NCBI RefSeq assembly: GCF_027579695.1
Contig: NC_083575.1
Location: 39,361,154-39,425,153 of the forward strand
Direction of reading: 5' to 3'
From: Neoarius graeffei
Lineage: Eukaryota; Chordata; Actinopteri; Siluriformes; Ariidae
Length of the DNA: 64,000 nt
In this document: positions 49,801 to 64,000 of the stretch, piece after piece
Layout: each line of letters starts with the position of its first letter
How positions within the stretch are numbered: the first letter of the stretch is position 1
The notes under the pieces: model-generated
Told to the model about the DNA's origin: nothing
Seen by the model: only the letters and a program-made list of their open reading frames with translations
The model's database searches: none
Made by a program: the position numbers and the translations under genes

Positions 49801-52224
49801 ACTATTGCAGGTTTTGAATTTATTGATGGTAATGCAATACGGGGAGATCTGCTTAAAAAGCCCCAAGGCCTCCTATTATGCAGCTTGTCCATCTTTCACA
49901 CTAACCCTTACTGTAACTGTAGATTTTTAGCTGATATGAAGGACATATGGTCACCAAAAATGCATTAGAAGACCACTTCCCACTTCCAGACACTTCCCAC
50001 TTCTTCCATGTTAAAAGAATTGTAGGTAAATTTAAGTCAGAATTCTTGTGCAAGCTTAATATGCTTCTAGACTAAAAGAAAAAAAGGGACCATTGGTGGA
50101 AAGTGCATATGAATCCAACGTCTGCATTTGGATTTATCATTCATACTAAACGCGGGGGAAGATTGTGGACTGGAATTGGGGAGGAGGAACAATATGAAGT
50201 GCTGGCAGCCTGTGATGAAGGGGTCAGTCATGAAAACATCAAAGTAGCACTTCTAGTACTTGATGTGATTTTTTATGTGCTGCCTGCACTCTGTCCGCAT
50301 GGTTTTAGTTTCTCAAGCATAACTAGTTCATAAAAAGGCATGTTAAGATGTAATCACACATCCTATCTTTGGTGGGACCTCACTGACCTTCCACTGATAC
50401 ATAAGTAGGCACTCATTAACGGTTGCTCCGCAGGAATGTAGCCCTCACTAATTTTGCCCTTGTGTTTAACTGTGGCGAGAGGTGAGGAACATCCTGGGTT
50501 TAGTGGCCATTAGTGTGCCTAGCTTCTAGTGGAACCTGTTTGTTTGGCTATTTTGTAGCCTTTTATTCGTTCAGTCCCTCATCTGGCTTCCCCTCATGAA
50601 AATGGCAACACGCACATAACCTTTAAGTAATGATAGCCATTAAATTATGTATTTTGTCTCTTACATCTTTATATACTGAAGGTTTTTAATGCTTGAAAAA
50701 TGTATTTAATATGAGCTCTTATTGATAATAACTGTCACTAATGGTGCCAATCAAGTTCAAATTCATCTGCTTCAGTTAGAGCTCAGGCTGGGCCAGTGTA
50801 CTTTATTTGCTTCCAAAGATACCTTTTTCCTCCTCAGATCTGCCTGCAGACTTGGAACAGCTGCACAGACACTTGTCTGGGCTGAGTTACCATTAGGTGC
50901 CTGGCTTTTGGCTTTTATTGATATTTTATTACTGTAGTTGATGTAAATATGGCTGTGGAAGCATGTCCCTCCTCAGCATGGGCTGTAGCTGGCCGGCAAA
51001 CCCAGGCTTGACCCTTGTTCTGTGCTCCCTCAGGTGAACCTCATGCGCTGAACTGCAGGAAGCCCAAAGAGCTCTATACAATAATAAATACCCAAACACT
51101 CTCTCTCCGTTCCTATAGATGTTTCTCATTGATATTGGGTCGCTGAAGTCATAAATAATTCACCATCAGGCCTCCTGCTCACTTACAGGACAGTACTACC
51201 TTTGCTATGGGAGTTTAGAGATTGCTCACTATTTACAGTGCTTTTATTGCTCGTAATACGATCTACTTCATCAAACATGTCCACTGTGACCTGACCGACT
51301 AGTTTGGTCAAGCAGATGTGGAACGTTCCATGAGAGAAAAAAAATGCTAACAGTTGCTGTTACTTGTCAATTGTTGTAGCTATTTGCTTAATATATAATA
51401 TGGGCTGAAGCCTCTTTTAATTAATTCCAGAAGAATTTGCAGGCTAAGTTGTCATCGTGTGTACTTTAGTAATGTAAGGTTAAGCCCTCGTTTCAGCTAC
51501 AGTGCTGATTATGGATAATGTTTAACCCCATGCTGCTGCTTAGTGTCTGCCTGGCCAGCTGCAGCACGTGCTGAGGCACAAATTTAGATTGGGGCACCCT
51601 CTTGGAGCCTCCTGGCCTTTTATCTGCTCTGACCTACGGGTGTAAAGTCCTCTTTAATGCCTGAGTGCTAAGGCAAGCTCCACTGTCCTCACTACTGTTC
51701 CTGCTGCCCCCACACACTGATACACACACATGAACACAACACCAGATGTAGTTTTTCCTGTAGCGAGCTGTCTACCCTGGAGATGAGCCTTTTGTTTTGG
51801 CGCAGAGATCCGAGCGTGCAGAGAGCACTAATTCTTTGCTGTCCGTATGACAAGGATTTAATCAGCTAATATGACTCTGCAAGAATATTCTGCTATCTAT
51901 GATACTGTCCTGTACTACATACATTTACTGTGTATACATTTTAACAACTATAGAAATTAAAATAGAAGAGAATGTATATTTCACAAAAAATGCTCTATAC
52001 ATCAGTGAACCAGTCCTAAATATTATGATAGAGTTAGACAAAATGTAAAATATCAGAAATTTATCAATATTAGAAAATATTGCAATTTTCTAGCAATAAT
52101 CAACCAATTTTACAATGAATTATGGGATGAACTACTTGATCAATGTATTTTTAAAAATGCATTTTAAGAAAATTAAAATAGAATTTTAATACAAGAAGCA
52201 AATGTTGGACAAATTCTTAAAATG
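46810..52224. other. Intergenic DNA, mostly unique
   Basis: No gene identified with confidence. An isolated coiled-coil-like short frame with a splice-donor-like end at 47064-47210 is described separately. The parts around 48640-49060 and 50400-51130 are unique and GC-balanced, and no transposon end is seen. Confidence 0.45.
47064..47210 (+). other. Short coiled-coil-like frame with splice donor context (uncertain)
   Basis: From an ATG at 47064 the frame runs 48 codons to a TGA at 47208. It includes FDFLNKLIKDRVQMLEEVER followed by EKQELRASHCREY, a charged heptad-like pattern unusual for random DNA here. A strong donor, GCC|GTGAGTAC, lies inside it at 47178-47186. The segment could be an orphan or decayed exon of an unknown gene. 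I do not recognise the family. An in-frame stop directly precedes the ATG, and the upstream acceptor context is weak. Confidence 0.25.
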
Positions 52225-52226
52225 TA

Positions 52227-52779
52227 CAGTGCCAGTCAAAAGTTTGGACACCCCTACTGATTCATAGGTTTTCAGTATGTTGACTATTTTCTACATTGTA
52301 GAACAATAGTGAAGACATCAAAACTATGAAATAACATCTGGAACATGTATGGAATGATGTGGTAAACAAAAAACTGTTAAAAAAAACCCCCAACCAAACA
52401 AAATGTGTTTCATATTTTAGATTCCTCAAAGTAGCCAGCGTTTACCTTGATGATGCTTTGCACACTATTGGCATTATCTTAATCAGATTCATGAGGTCGT
52501 CAGCTGGAATGTGTTTTAATTAACAGTTGTGCCTCGTCAAAAGTTAATTAGTGCAATTTATTGCCTTCTTAATGCATTTGAGATCAAACAATAAATAGTA
52601 AATAATAATAATAATAATAATAATACAGTAAATAGCCCTATTCCACAACCGTAATAATTCATATTATGTCAAGAACTGCTCAACTAAGTAAAGAGAAACA
52701 ACATCCATACTTTAAGATATGAAGTGTCTTTTAAAAACCATTGAATTAGAAGCTGTGTCCAAACTTTGGACTGGTACTG
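52227..52779. mobile_element. Short Tc1-type element (copy 2, uninterrupted)
   Basis: The ends CAGTGCCAGTCAAAAGTTTG and, on the minus strand, CAGTACCAGTCCAAAGTTTG are inverted repeats flanked by TA (52225-52226 and 52780-52781). It aligns with the element at 8306-11263 once that copy's two insertions are removed. It shows a single TA and a single TTAA at the matching insertion points. An (AAT)n tract at about 52602-52624 lies inside. It has no coding frame and is non-autonomous. Confidence 0.9.
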
Positions 52780-52781
52780 TA

Positions 52782-55700
52782 CATTTGTCAGGTGGTCTGT
52801 TTGTGCCCATGATTGTCATCATATTTTGTCATTGCATGGCTGTGTAACTAATGTATGTAAGAGCTTGATAGGAATTATAATCTAAATCATATTTATATCT
52901 TATTTAAAATACACAATACTCAACCTGTACACAAAAAGGATACAATTCCTGAAAATTTTTATAGCCAACGAACAGTGAACAGATTTTAAGCATTGTTTGG
53001 CCATGCAGTAATAAACAGTTTTATTTTATTCAAGAAGATTTATTTACATCAGAGCTGATATATTAATTATAACATGACAATAGGGTAGAAAAGTGTGGGT
53101 GGCCTAGGACTGGGGCATAAATACAATTTGTAAGCAATTCACAATAATCCGGCTCTCTTTGTCTCTCTCTCTCTCTAGGTGAAGATTCCTACACTCTCAG
53201 ATTGCATGTATTTTTGCATACGAGCACTGTATGCACATAGTCATGTCCTGTTTCTCAAACACAGTTGATTTAAACTTCATCATGGAAAAACACATCATGA
53301 AATATTTGTAGTTGGATTAACTGTTCACAAATCTCGCTGACAAATGAGTCCATTAATTTAAATGACTAATATTTTCAATCTATATTGATGCCAATCTGCT
53401 GTATATTGATTTCTATATTGATCTATTTTTATCTATATCAATGACTGCATATTATGTGTGATTCAAATAACACATTGTGAATAAACAATCATATACATTT
53501 GGTGGATTGTTCTGAAAAGTAATTGAATAAAACACAATAAAAGATAACTAGGTCACATGAGACTACTGTAAGATGGAGTTATTTGCAAAAAAGATTAACT
53601 AAAATAATCGAGCACCCAAAATGGCCATTTATTGATGTGTGCTTAAAAGCTCACATGCCTGAAATATTTTCACCAGCGGGTTGTTTCGTCTCCAGTGTGT
53701 GGCAGACCGACCATCAAACCTGTCTCACTCTCTACCACTTCAGTGTTGATGGAAACTAGTGCTGACCAAAAGAAGTGTGAACTAAGAACAAACTTTGGAG
53801 GTAAGTAATGCGAACATGTGTTTCTGCTCTTATAAACCTGTTATGTTCAAACTGGAAAAAAGGCTTGAATGGTGAAATGGCCTCGAGTTACTTCACTCTT
53901 AGTTAAAGTGGAGTGTGAACAGACACTTTTAGGGCCTATTAAATAAGAATATCCTAACTAAAGAAAAAAATTTGTACTATTATTTTTTAAATAATTTTAA
54001 TATTTATTATTGAGATTGTCCATGAACATGGAATTAATTTTAAATGACTTCCTATTCATGAGATGGGCATATAGTTTTCAGTTCCTTTCAACTGAAAAGA
54101 AAGGGATAAAAAAATTTCCTTTGTTATTAATATGTGTGGTGGTTAAAGTGGTAAAATACAGCTGTACCAAATTCAGTTTTCCTGCACTACAACAGTAGTG
54201 AATTATAAACTGAACAAATAAATCATATGTATGGACATGACTGAATTTCAACTGAATTATCTAATAAAATCCTATCTTGTGTTCATGCGCATGCCCAAAA
54301 TGACAAACACTTTCACAAATCTTTACCATATATCACCATGTTACAATTATAATCACATTACAATAAAGTAATTCATTACTAATACTAATGACCATGTTAT
54401 AATAAACTGGTTTCTATCAAAAGGAGGAAAATAACGTTATTAATGCAGCACATTACAAGCCTGCTTATGTCTTCTTTGCCTTTTTATTTACCTTTAAATA
54501 TGGACTCTTTATAGAAGCCTCCTATGAATACAATGAACTTTTCACACAACAAGAAATATGGTGACTAATCTTTTTAAATTGAATATTCCCCCCCATTTTA
54601 GATACATTACAGATAATAATGTTAAATCACTGCAGGTAATAATATTATCTCAAAGCATGTCTGGAATATAAATTACTTCTATGAGCCAGCATGCCCCATG
54701 TATATTCATACATCCTAACTGCTATTAGACAATGGTGTACATGTCGATATTGTGCTGTTTACTGGAATTATAGCTTGTGACACTGCATGAACTTCCTGTT
54801 TCAAATGATGTTACAAACTGCTAAAGTTCATACAACACATGTTGATACTTATTTAAGTGATAGTCCTTTGATGAAAACTTTAGATCAGTGTCAAACTAAT
54901 CATACAAATTTAGCATTAAATCCCAAAAGCTAAATGTAAAATTTAAAAGAAAAATAAACAGCTGCCTGAAAATGTATATGTAGTTTGACATTAGGGACTA
55001 ACTCAATTACCTGACAAGTACAGCACATAAAGAAGTGGATTCTATTCAAAGGCAATAGTCCTGTCTGAGTTTTCTGATAACATCTTATCTTCTGAATCTG
55101 TATTCATTAGACATCATCAAATATTATGTATTAACAGCCTATTCATCAAGCTCAACAACACAGCATTTGTAGAAATTCTGCTAAGAATCTGGGGATATAG
55201 ACACAGCATCAGTCAAAAGTTTGGAAACACTTACTCATTACCTTCATTCAAAGTGTAAACATGTATTTAAAGGCACTTTCTCGATAAAGGTAATACAAAA
55301 CTTGTGATTTTATTTGCTACTATTTAGCATAACGTTATCGTAATAAATGAAGAAAATGCACATTTCTGTTTAGGGTATAGTCGAATAGACAGAGTACAAT
55401 AGATGCTCTATGTTACATTGGGTTGTTATTATTATAATGTTAGGTGTTATTCCAAGTATCTGTGGAATCTACAATATTTAACCCATGTTCTAAAATGAAG
55501 TAATAACATAAATTTAGGGCCCGCAATAACATTTATTATAATACATACAGGACACTTTTTGATGGAATAAAAACATGCGTTCTATTCCCTTCCATCAGGT
55601 TTCATTCATTTGGTTTGAGAGCATGCAATATTGTTAGCATATCGCTTATCCTATGTGTATTACGTCACTCTACCCAATATGGTTTATGATATTGCATGGT

Positions 55701-55857
55701 TGTCAAGACAACATGATGTCACAAGTTGGAGACGTAAAACTTCTGTGTGACTGGGACAATTTGGAAACAAACATGGTCACCAGGTTGCTTTGTTAAATAC
55801 GGAAGATTTTGAGAGGATGTTGAAAGAGAAAGACGCACTGAACACCCAAAAGGAATG
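52782..55857. other. Intergenic DNA, AT-rich
   Basis: No gene recognised. A Tc1-end-like stretch, CAGTCAAAAGTTTGGAAACA, occurs near 55208 without a visible partner. An exact MEF3-type TCAGGTTTC is at 55595-55603. Confidence 0.5.
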
Positions 55858-55877
55858 TATAACCATAATAATAATAA

Positions 55878-56258
55878 GGGGCGGCATGGTAGTGTAGTGG
55901 TTAGCACTGTCGCCTCTCAGCAAGAAAGTCCAGGGTTCGAGCCCAGTGGCCGACGAGGGCCTTTCTGTGCGGAGTTTGCATGTTCTCCCCATATGTGCGT
56001 GTGTTTCCTCCGGGTGCTCCGGTTTCCCCCACAATCCAAAGACATGCAGGTTAGGCTAATTGGTAGCTCTAAATTGACCGTAGGTGTGAATGTGAGTGTG
56101 AATGGTTGTCTGTGTCTATGTGTCAGCCCTGCAATGACCTGGGGACTTGTCCAGGGTGTACCCCACCTCTCGGCCATAGTCAGCTGGGATAGGCTCCAGC
56201 TTGCCTGCGACCCTGTAGAACAGGATAAGCGGCTACAGATAATGGATGAATGAATGAA
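55878..56258 (+). mobile_element. tRNA-like SINE, copy A
   Basis: It begins GGGGCGGCATGGTAGTGTAG with an A-box-like TAGTGGTTAGC at 55895-55905 and a B-box GGTTCGAGCC at 55934-55943. It ends in the tail AATGGATGAATGAATGAA. Flanking ATA/AAT microsatellite on both sides makes the target duplication unreadable. It is followed within 25 bp by a second copy in the same orientation. Confidence 0.85.
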
Positions 56259-56280
56259 TAATAATAATAATAATAATAAT

Positions 56281-56652
56281 GGGCGGCACGGTGGTGTAGT
56301 GGTTAGCGCTGTCGCCTCACAGCAAGAAGGTCCTGGGTTCGAGCCCCGGGGCCGGCGAGGGCCTTTCTGTGTGGAGTTTGCATGTTCTCCCCGTGTCCGC
56401 GTGGGTTTCCTCCGGGTACTCCGGTTTCCCCCACAGTCCAAAGACATGCAGGTTAGGTTAACTGGTGACTCTAAATTGACCGTAGGTGTGAATGTGAGTG
56501 TGAGTGGTTGTCTGTGTCTATGTGTCAGCCCTGTGATGACCTGGCGACTTGTCCAGGGTGTACCCCGCCTTTCGCCCATAGTCAGCTGGGATAGGCTCCA
56601 GCTTGCCTGCGACCCTGCAGAAGGATTAAGCGGCTAGAGATAATGAATGAGA
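56281..56652 (+). mobile_element. tRNA-like SINE, copy B
   Basis: It begins GGGCGGCACGGTGGTGTAGT and carries the same A-box and B-box arrangement (TAGTGGTTAGC; GGTTCGAGCC). It ends ...AGATAATGAATGAG followed by an (AAT)n tract. It differs from copy A at many scattered bases, so the pair is probably two insertions into the same AAT-rich site and not a very recent tandem duplication. The long minus-strand open frame over both copies is a by-product. Confidence 0.85.
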
Positions 56653-56679
56653 TAATAATAATAATAATAATGTTATTAT

Positions 56680-56802
56680 GGCTTTTTTCATGGTATATCA
56701 GATATATTCCATTCAGATAGCATGATATTGAACTCATCTTCGTCTCACTCAATATCATGCTATCTGAATGGAATATTTCTGATATACCACGAAAAAAAGC
56801 CA
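56680..56802. repeat. Long snap-back inverted repeat
   Basis: The arms 56680-56731 and about 56750-56802 are reverse complements over about 52 bp, with two mismatches and one single-base gap. Both contain ATTCCATTCAGATAGCATGA. The loop is about 18 bp. The transcript of either strand would fold into a long hairpin. It may be a foldback transposon remnant or the two ends of a deleted element. Confidence 0.9.
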
Positions 56803-56957
56803 GCCAATATTATCTAATTATGATGAAATATACAACTAGGAAATGTGTTTGGCTTGAAATATTTCTGCTACTATGGGTTAAGAACTCATAAATATGTATA
56901 GCACAAATGTTATGTTCTACACATATAGTATAATCTAGGGGATTGTTGTGATTACCA

Positions 56958-58160
56958 GTGGCACAAATGTGCATTTGTGTTTCCTTAAAGCATAGCTGTG
57001 TGTATGCGGTGGCGTTTAGGTGGAAACTGCGCCAGTGGCCTTTGGATGTCGGATGGGATCTGAACCGAGCCGTTTCAGTCGGAAATCTCGGCCAGGTCGC
57101 TCTGTTCCACTGTGCTGCTATAAGGAGTGCTGTAGTGCCCGGTTACGTCTGCAGTCGCGCAGACACTGAACAGATCCCGCAGATATCACGCGCAGCCGCA
57201 GCCTCTTGGGACAACATACATCAAGTGCTCATGCCCCATAGCCACATGGTTCGAGGGCACGAGCCATACCCGACTATTACACTGCAGACACAACCCGTAT
57301 AGTCCAATTGTCCATTGTTGAGCAGACGCATGAATTAATTATTTGAGCTGCTATACTATCTGGTCCAAAACAGCACCTGTACCGGGTCACAGTGCAGTCT
57401 TAAAATGCATGTTTATCAAAAATCTGTCAGGACTGATCAAAGCGAGCTGTTCATACCATACCCAGCCTACTGATTGAGATTTGTACTGAATTTATGCTCG
57501 GTCTGTTTCTACTGAGCTTTTTTTTTTCTGTTTTGAACTTGTGCTCCCCAACAATCATCCTTTCCTAATACGCATATCTATATTGATTACAGCAGTGATG
57601 CCTTGCATTGGTTTTCCACTAAAATTCATACTGACATCAAACGTCTGGGATTAATTCATGTTCTCGCCGCGAAGCATGACATTGCTGCAGGAATGAAACT
57701 CATCAAGCCGCTTCCTCGCTGTCAAGCGGAGCAAAGCAGCATCCTGTATACGAGCCGCCTGAGCTCTCTGACAAAGAGTTTTAAAAATCCCATCTTGCCC
57801 TAATCAGTCCAATTAGCAAAGGTCGTTGTGTGTGCGCTCGGGTGAGTGCCGGGAGGTTGTGAAAACATGGGGGCGGCTATTAGACGAAACGCGATCCCCA
57901 TTCATCAACGCTGTAATAATCAGAGGCGCGCGGCTCTCGGGACGCTCTGATCACAACGATCCGTGGAAACAAGCTGTTTACAAACATTGCCAAGACGAGA
58001 CGAGTGGTCCTGATTGGCCATGTCAGTGCCACGCAGTCCGAGGCAGAGTACTGGTTGATAAACTTCCCCATCAAACTCCTCCATACGTTCAAAATCCGTC
58101 CATCTCAATTACGCACGATTGACAGTGCAATCGGTTGGCTTTGGAGCTTAATCCATAGAT
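56958..58160. promoter_or_regulatory. Candidate six2 upstream regulatory block
   Basis: About 1.2 kb, 3-4 kb upstream of the six2 start, has few simple repeats and is GC-richer than surrounding DNA. It carries a fork-head-like TGTTTACAAACA at 57975-57986, an inverted CCAAT motif (ATTGGCC) near 58013, K50/Q50-type homeodomain cores (CTAATC and AATTAG near 57800), and GATTGACAG at 58117-58125, which is 9 of 10 bases of the PBX-MEIS site. Proximity and motif content suggest an enhancer. Conservation cannot be assessed here. Confidence 0.35.
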
Positions 58161-58708
58161 TAAAAAAAACAAAACAAAACCCAACCCTGTATCTGTTTAT
58201 AGTAAAGATGCGCGCATTCATTCCAGCTGATGGTTCTTCTGCTCTACCTGAAGGATGCAAACGTTAGGAAGCTCGTGCTGATTTACTGGAATATGGTTCA
58301 TTAAAAAAAAAAATCCATGATTAACATTCAATATTGTGTATTAATGGAAAATTATTCAAGTTTTCGTACACTTGAATAATTAAACAGCACATTTGTTAGG
58401 CATTTACTCACAACTGTCTGTGAAAGTTTTGTTTACAATACTCTAGTTGAGGCTATTAGGGTGAAAGGAAGAAGAAGAAGAAGAAGAAGAAGAAGAGGGG
58501 AAAAAAGAAAACTCGTTCATTAACACAACAACAGCCCAAATAATATATTTATTACATGATTTTCGGGATTTCGTTTAGATTCGCTCATGGACACGTGTTG
58601 CTCCGGTTTATAATATTAGGCACAGTGCTGACACAGAATGTATAGCAGTACAATTTGGCAGGCTAAAGAGAAAGTACAAAGCAATGCATGCTTATACATA
58701 CGAAATAC

Positions 58709-58709
58709 C

Positions 58710-58758
<49 letters not shown>

Positions 58759-58778
58759 GGTGGTGTTTTTATGGTTGC

Positions 58779-58818
<40 letters not shown>

Positions 58819-58838
58819 GGTGAAGGTGGTGTTTTGTG

Positions 58839-58895
<57 letters not shown>
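58709..58895. repeat. Three (ATT)n arrays with related spacers
   Basis: (ATT)n at about 58709-58758, 58782-58819 and 58839-58895 are separated by related GGTGGTGTTTT-containing spacers, indicating a duplicated higher-order unit. Leucine- and tyrosine-run frames across it are artefacts. Confidence 0.95.
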
Positions 58896-58899
<4 letters not shown>

Positions 58900-58970
58900 T
58901 GGTTAAGCCTTTTTAAGTATTTTATTGGTTTATAGGTCGATGCCAAATGTATTAATAACCCTTCAGTTAA

Positions 58971-58972
<2 letters not shown>

Positions 58973-59055
<83 letters not shown>
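58973..59055. repeat. Compound (GT)n(GA)n microsatellite
   Basis: A (GT)n tract of about 20 units passes directly into a (GA)n tract of about 20 units. Confidence 0.95.
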
Positions 59056-59060
<5 letters not shown>

Positions 59061-59482
59061 CCAGTCATTATATAAATCTGATGGATACAACAACTTGTTT
59101 CGGTATTTTAGACAGTGTAGTCGTATTTCCCTCATATGCTCTGTTTTGTAGATTTTATAGACCTGTGCCATGTTTTCAGTAAATGAATGTCCTGATGAGA
59201 TGTTAGACAGTGCTAGTTGTCTCTCCTCGCGCCCACATCACACGCCTGCATGGCTCCAGAGCACACAGAAAAATCAAATAAGATTGGCACACCTTTTGAT
59301 CCTTCACACATCAACCTGGCATTTCTCCTACAGGCGTCAGCGAGTTTATAATTTCCTATGACTTGTGACTGCGCCGAACTTTCTTGTGGTCTCACAGTTG
59401 CATCGTTAACTCGAGATCAGAGAGCATCACTGTCGAAGCACTTTTCTGTGCCGTTTGCGCGAGCAGAGAGGTGAGATAGTCT

Positions 59483-59521
<39 letters not shown>

Positions 59522-59952
59522 CGGATGGTGGTGTGATACGCTGCAGAACTGGTCACAATTGCGCAGGATTAGAGAATAACTTTCTGCACAACACAATCTC
59601 CCGAGCTGAATTAACACCAAAAGTTCATTAACACATGCAATGTTATTTTAAGCCCTTGAGATAGAAATAAAGTCATTTTAAGTCCAGGTTTACATCTTAA
59701 CAGCTTATTCTAACTCTTACACTCCCGAAGGTAAATGGAGCATTTGGGAAAGGCATATTAGTGATAATCTGCACACTTCTCTTACCGGCAGAAGGCGTCC
59801 CTCGCAGAGTGCACTGTCCACTTTGACCGCATGCTGGTTAACTGAACCACTCTGTCCCTCAGAGATTTAATTCTATCTTTAAAGCACCCCTGAGCTTCCA
59901 GCCGTTTCCGAGCGCGCGTTTCATGCTGAGTACCTGCGCACTACACACACTG

Positions 59953-59955
<3 letters not shown>

Positions 59956-60015
<60 letters not shown>
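59956..60015. repeat. (TA)n microsatellite
   Basis: About 30 TA units, roughly 1 kb upstream of the six2 start codon. Confidence 0.95.
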
Positions 60016-60017
<2 letters not shown>

Positions 60018-60483
60018 CACTCCATATCTGTCTACAGGCCTACTATTTTCCAGAGACAGGCTTTCAGAAACTACTCTTTTTAAAATTGCTCATTAATGCA
60101 TTTTATTCATATAGCTCATATCAACAACATAACGAATTGACTATTGTTTCTCTGTGTGTAATTATCCGTAACCTGAACCTAAATGAATGCTGTGAAATAT
60201 TTTTTAGAAAGAAAACTTTACACGTGAACTTAATGCACGCACGCGCAATCTGCACCTATGGACTACTTGTGTACATTTTGTATACATATTTCATACAGGA
60301 CGTGGTGTGTTAAAAGGCAGGTATAAATGTGGGCTTGCATTAGTCTGGACTCTGAGTGCTGAACTTTCTCTACGCCTTCCTCTCCTGGGCTGTGGGAACG
60401 CCCCTTTTGTTGTGAGCGCTCTTTGGTTCTTTTAACTGTCCGTCAAACTGGGGACTCGAAAAAAAATCTAGCCTCGAGAAAAT

Positions 60484-60739
60484 CAAGGCTATTATTTGTA
60501 TCGGTGGGCGGGTTTTAAGTGAAGGGAATAATCAGTCAGCCAGTCCAGGGAGCCACCTCAAAGCATATCGGGTTACTTTGAATGACAGCGTAACCATGGC
60601 GAATAATTTGACTAAAACTATTGTCTTATCCTCGCCGTCCCTGGGTTGGATAACCAACCAATCAGAGTTCACACAATCGGTTTTCTTGCCAGCTTAGAAT
60701 AATATTATTAAAACGAGCGAGTGAGCTCGGTAGTCGGGA

Positions 60740-60745
<6 letters not shown>
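60484..60745 (+). promoter_or_regulatory. six2: Probable six2 core and proximal promoter
   Basis: Upstream of the start codon are a GC-box-like GGTGGGCGGG near 60505, a CCAAT box CCAATCA at 60658-60664, and a TATA-like TATTAAAA at 60706-60713. Together these would place transcription start near 60735-60745 and leave a leader of about 265 nt. The spacing of CCAAT to TATA (about 45 bp) is typical. Start position is inferred, not shown. Confidence 0.5.
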
Positions 60746-63299
<2,554 letters not shown>

Positions 63300-63800
63300 A
63301 ATTCACAAAGCTCGGAGCAGGACGCTTGTCGACTGCACACTTGTGGAGCAAAAACGCAGACAGGGTTGGACAGAGGGAGGAAGTTGTGGATGGTGTTTTG
63401 GATGGCCTACACTCAAAGCCAATAAGAGGGTCCTTGATGAGGTATTTTTCTAGAATGTAGACTAACGTTATGCTCAAAGCCACGGAACTACAAGGTCTTA
63501 ATTCTTGTTTTCGACGTCGTTATTCCTTCAGATTTCGACACACCCGTGACTTCTCGGTCGTATACCCCATTTGTTTACATGTTTTCTTTTTTAAGGCCAT
63601 AGTAAGTTTCCTTTGATGGGGTGCCGTCATATGAAGTGTTTTATTACCAGCACAGCGATTATTAAGCTTAGCTTATTTTCATTTGTATTTTTTTTTCTTT
63701 TTGGAAACCGACTGCATGTAAAACTTTGCGATCAAGTAATAAAATATAAGCCCGATCCCACCATAGTTTCATATACCCTTTACAATAAAAGCTAATGTGC
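63300..63800 (+). other. six2: Putative six2 3' untranslated region
   Basis: Sequence after the TAA at 63297-63299 becomes AT-rich and leads to two polyadenylation hexamers about 45 bp apart. Nothing else is recognised up to the end of the window at 64000. Confidence 0.6.
63738..63789 (+). terminator. six2: six2 polyadenylation signals
   Basis: AATAAA occurs at 63738-63743 and again at 63784-63789, the second followed by GT/T-rich sequence (TGTGTTTG near 63816) like a downstream element. Either would give a 3' UTR of roughly 460-510 nt. Confidence 0.65.
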
Positions 63801-64000
63801 ATTTATTGAGAACGGTATGTGTTTGAATGGTTTTGTTTTGCCTAATGCAATGCTTCCATGCACGGGACTGTAAGGCTGCAGATGAGGCAGGATACACAAC
63901 ATTTTCTCCAGTTAGAAAGGTCGTTAATATAATTCAGACTTGGTTATTTTGTCCAAATCCGAAGCAATAATGATTATAAAAAAATATTTTTTATATTCAT

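Noticed and set aside
55205-55245. Tc1-end-like sequence CAGTCAAAAGTTTGGAAACA
   Set aside because: No matching inverted partner or flanking TA pair was found, so I do not call it as a bounded element.
55917-56579. 220-codon minus-strand open frame
   Set aside because: It runs over two adjacent SINE copies and repeats the same peptide twice. Frames of this kind are by-products of the SINE sequence.
58638-58897. Poly-Leu, poly-Tyr and poly-Asn frames
   Set aside because: They are translations of (ATT)n and (AAT)n microsatellites.

Overview
This window comes from a vertebrate genome, almost certainly a ray-finned (teleost) fish. It is AT-rich, full of di- and trinucleotide microsatellites, and has very low gene density. 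It carries transposon families typical of fish: several Tc1/mariner elements, hAT and pogo derivatives, a Ty3/gypsy element and tRNA-like SINEs. No bacterial-style genes, operons or CRISPR arrays are present. The species cannot be named from this sequence.

The only clear protein-coding host gene is at the right end. It is a two-exon SIX-family homeobox gene (exon 1 CDS 61006-61565, exon 2 CDS 62966-63299, + strand, 297 aa) that I identify as six2. A promoter-like region with CCAAT and TATA-like boxes lies upstream, and two polyadenylation signals lie downstream. The other ~60 kb is upstream non-coding DNA, the usual setting of the SIX2/SIX3 locus, where long-range enhancers are expected. Within it I flag GC-balanced, repeat-free stretches that look like regulatory DNA (about 26.1-27.5, 34.3-35.4, 42.0-42.2 and 57.0-58.2 kb). 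I also flag exact SIX-type (MEF3) sites, a perfect RFX X-box, and a chain of splice-site-like signals at 28.8-31.3 kb that could be a spliced non-coding RNA.

Transposons, left to right: a 276-bp hAT-like MITE (1910-2185); a complete but decayed ~5-kb LTR element with 5-bp target duplication (2559-7516), whose integrase lies upstream of reverse transcriptase as in Gmr1-like elements; a nested stack at 8306-11263, in which a short Tc1-type element was hit by a full-length 1.6-kb Tc1 transposon (8387-9995) and by an 806-bp TTAA-flanked element (10193-10998); a hAT deletion derivative with a BED-finger relic (21734-22847); a pogo-type deletion derivative (23888-24900); a Tc1 relic (about 37.44-38.03 kb); two more Tc1-type elements (43648-44095 and 44145-45645); a SINE (46425-46796, minus); an uninterrupted copy of the stacked Tc1-type element (52227-52779); two adjacent SINEs (55878-56652); and a long snap-back palindrome (56680-56802).

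None of the transposon genes looks intact; all have stops, frameshifts or deletions. The remaining intergenic DNA holds microsatellites and sequence in which I recognise no gene.
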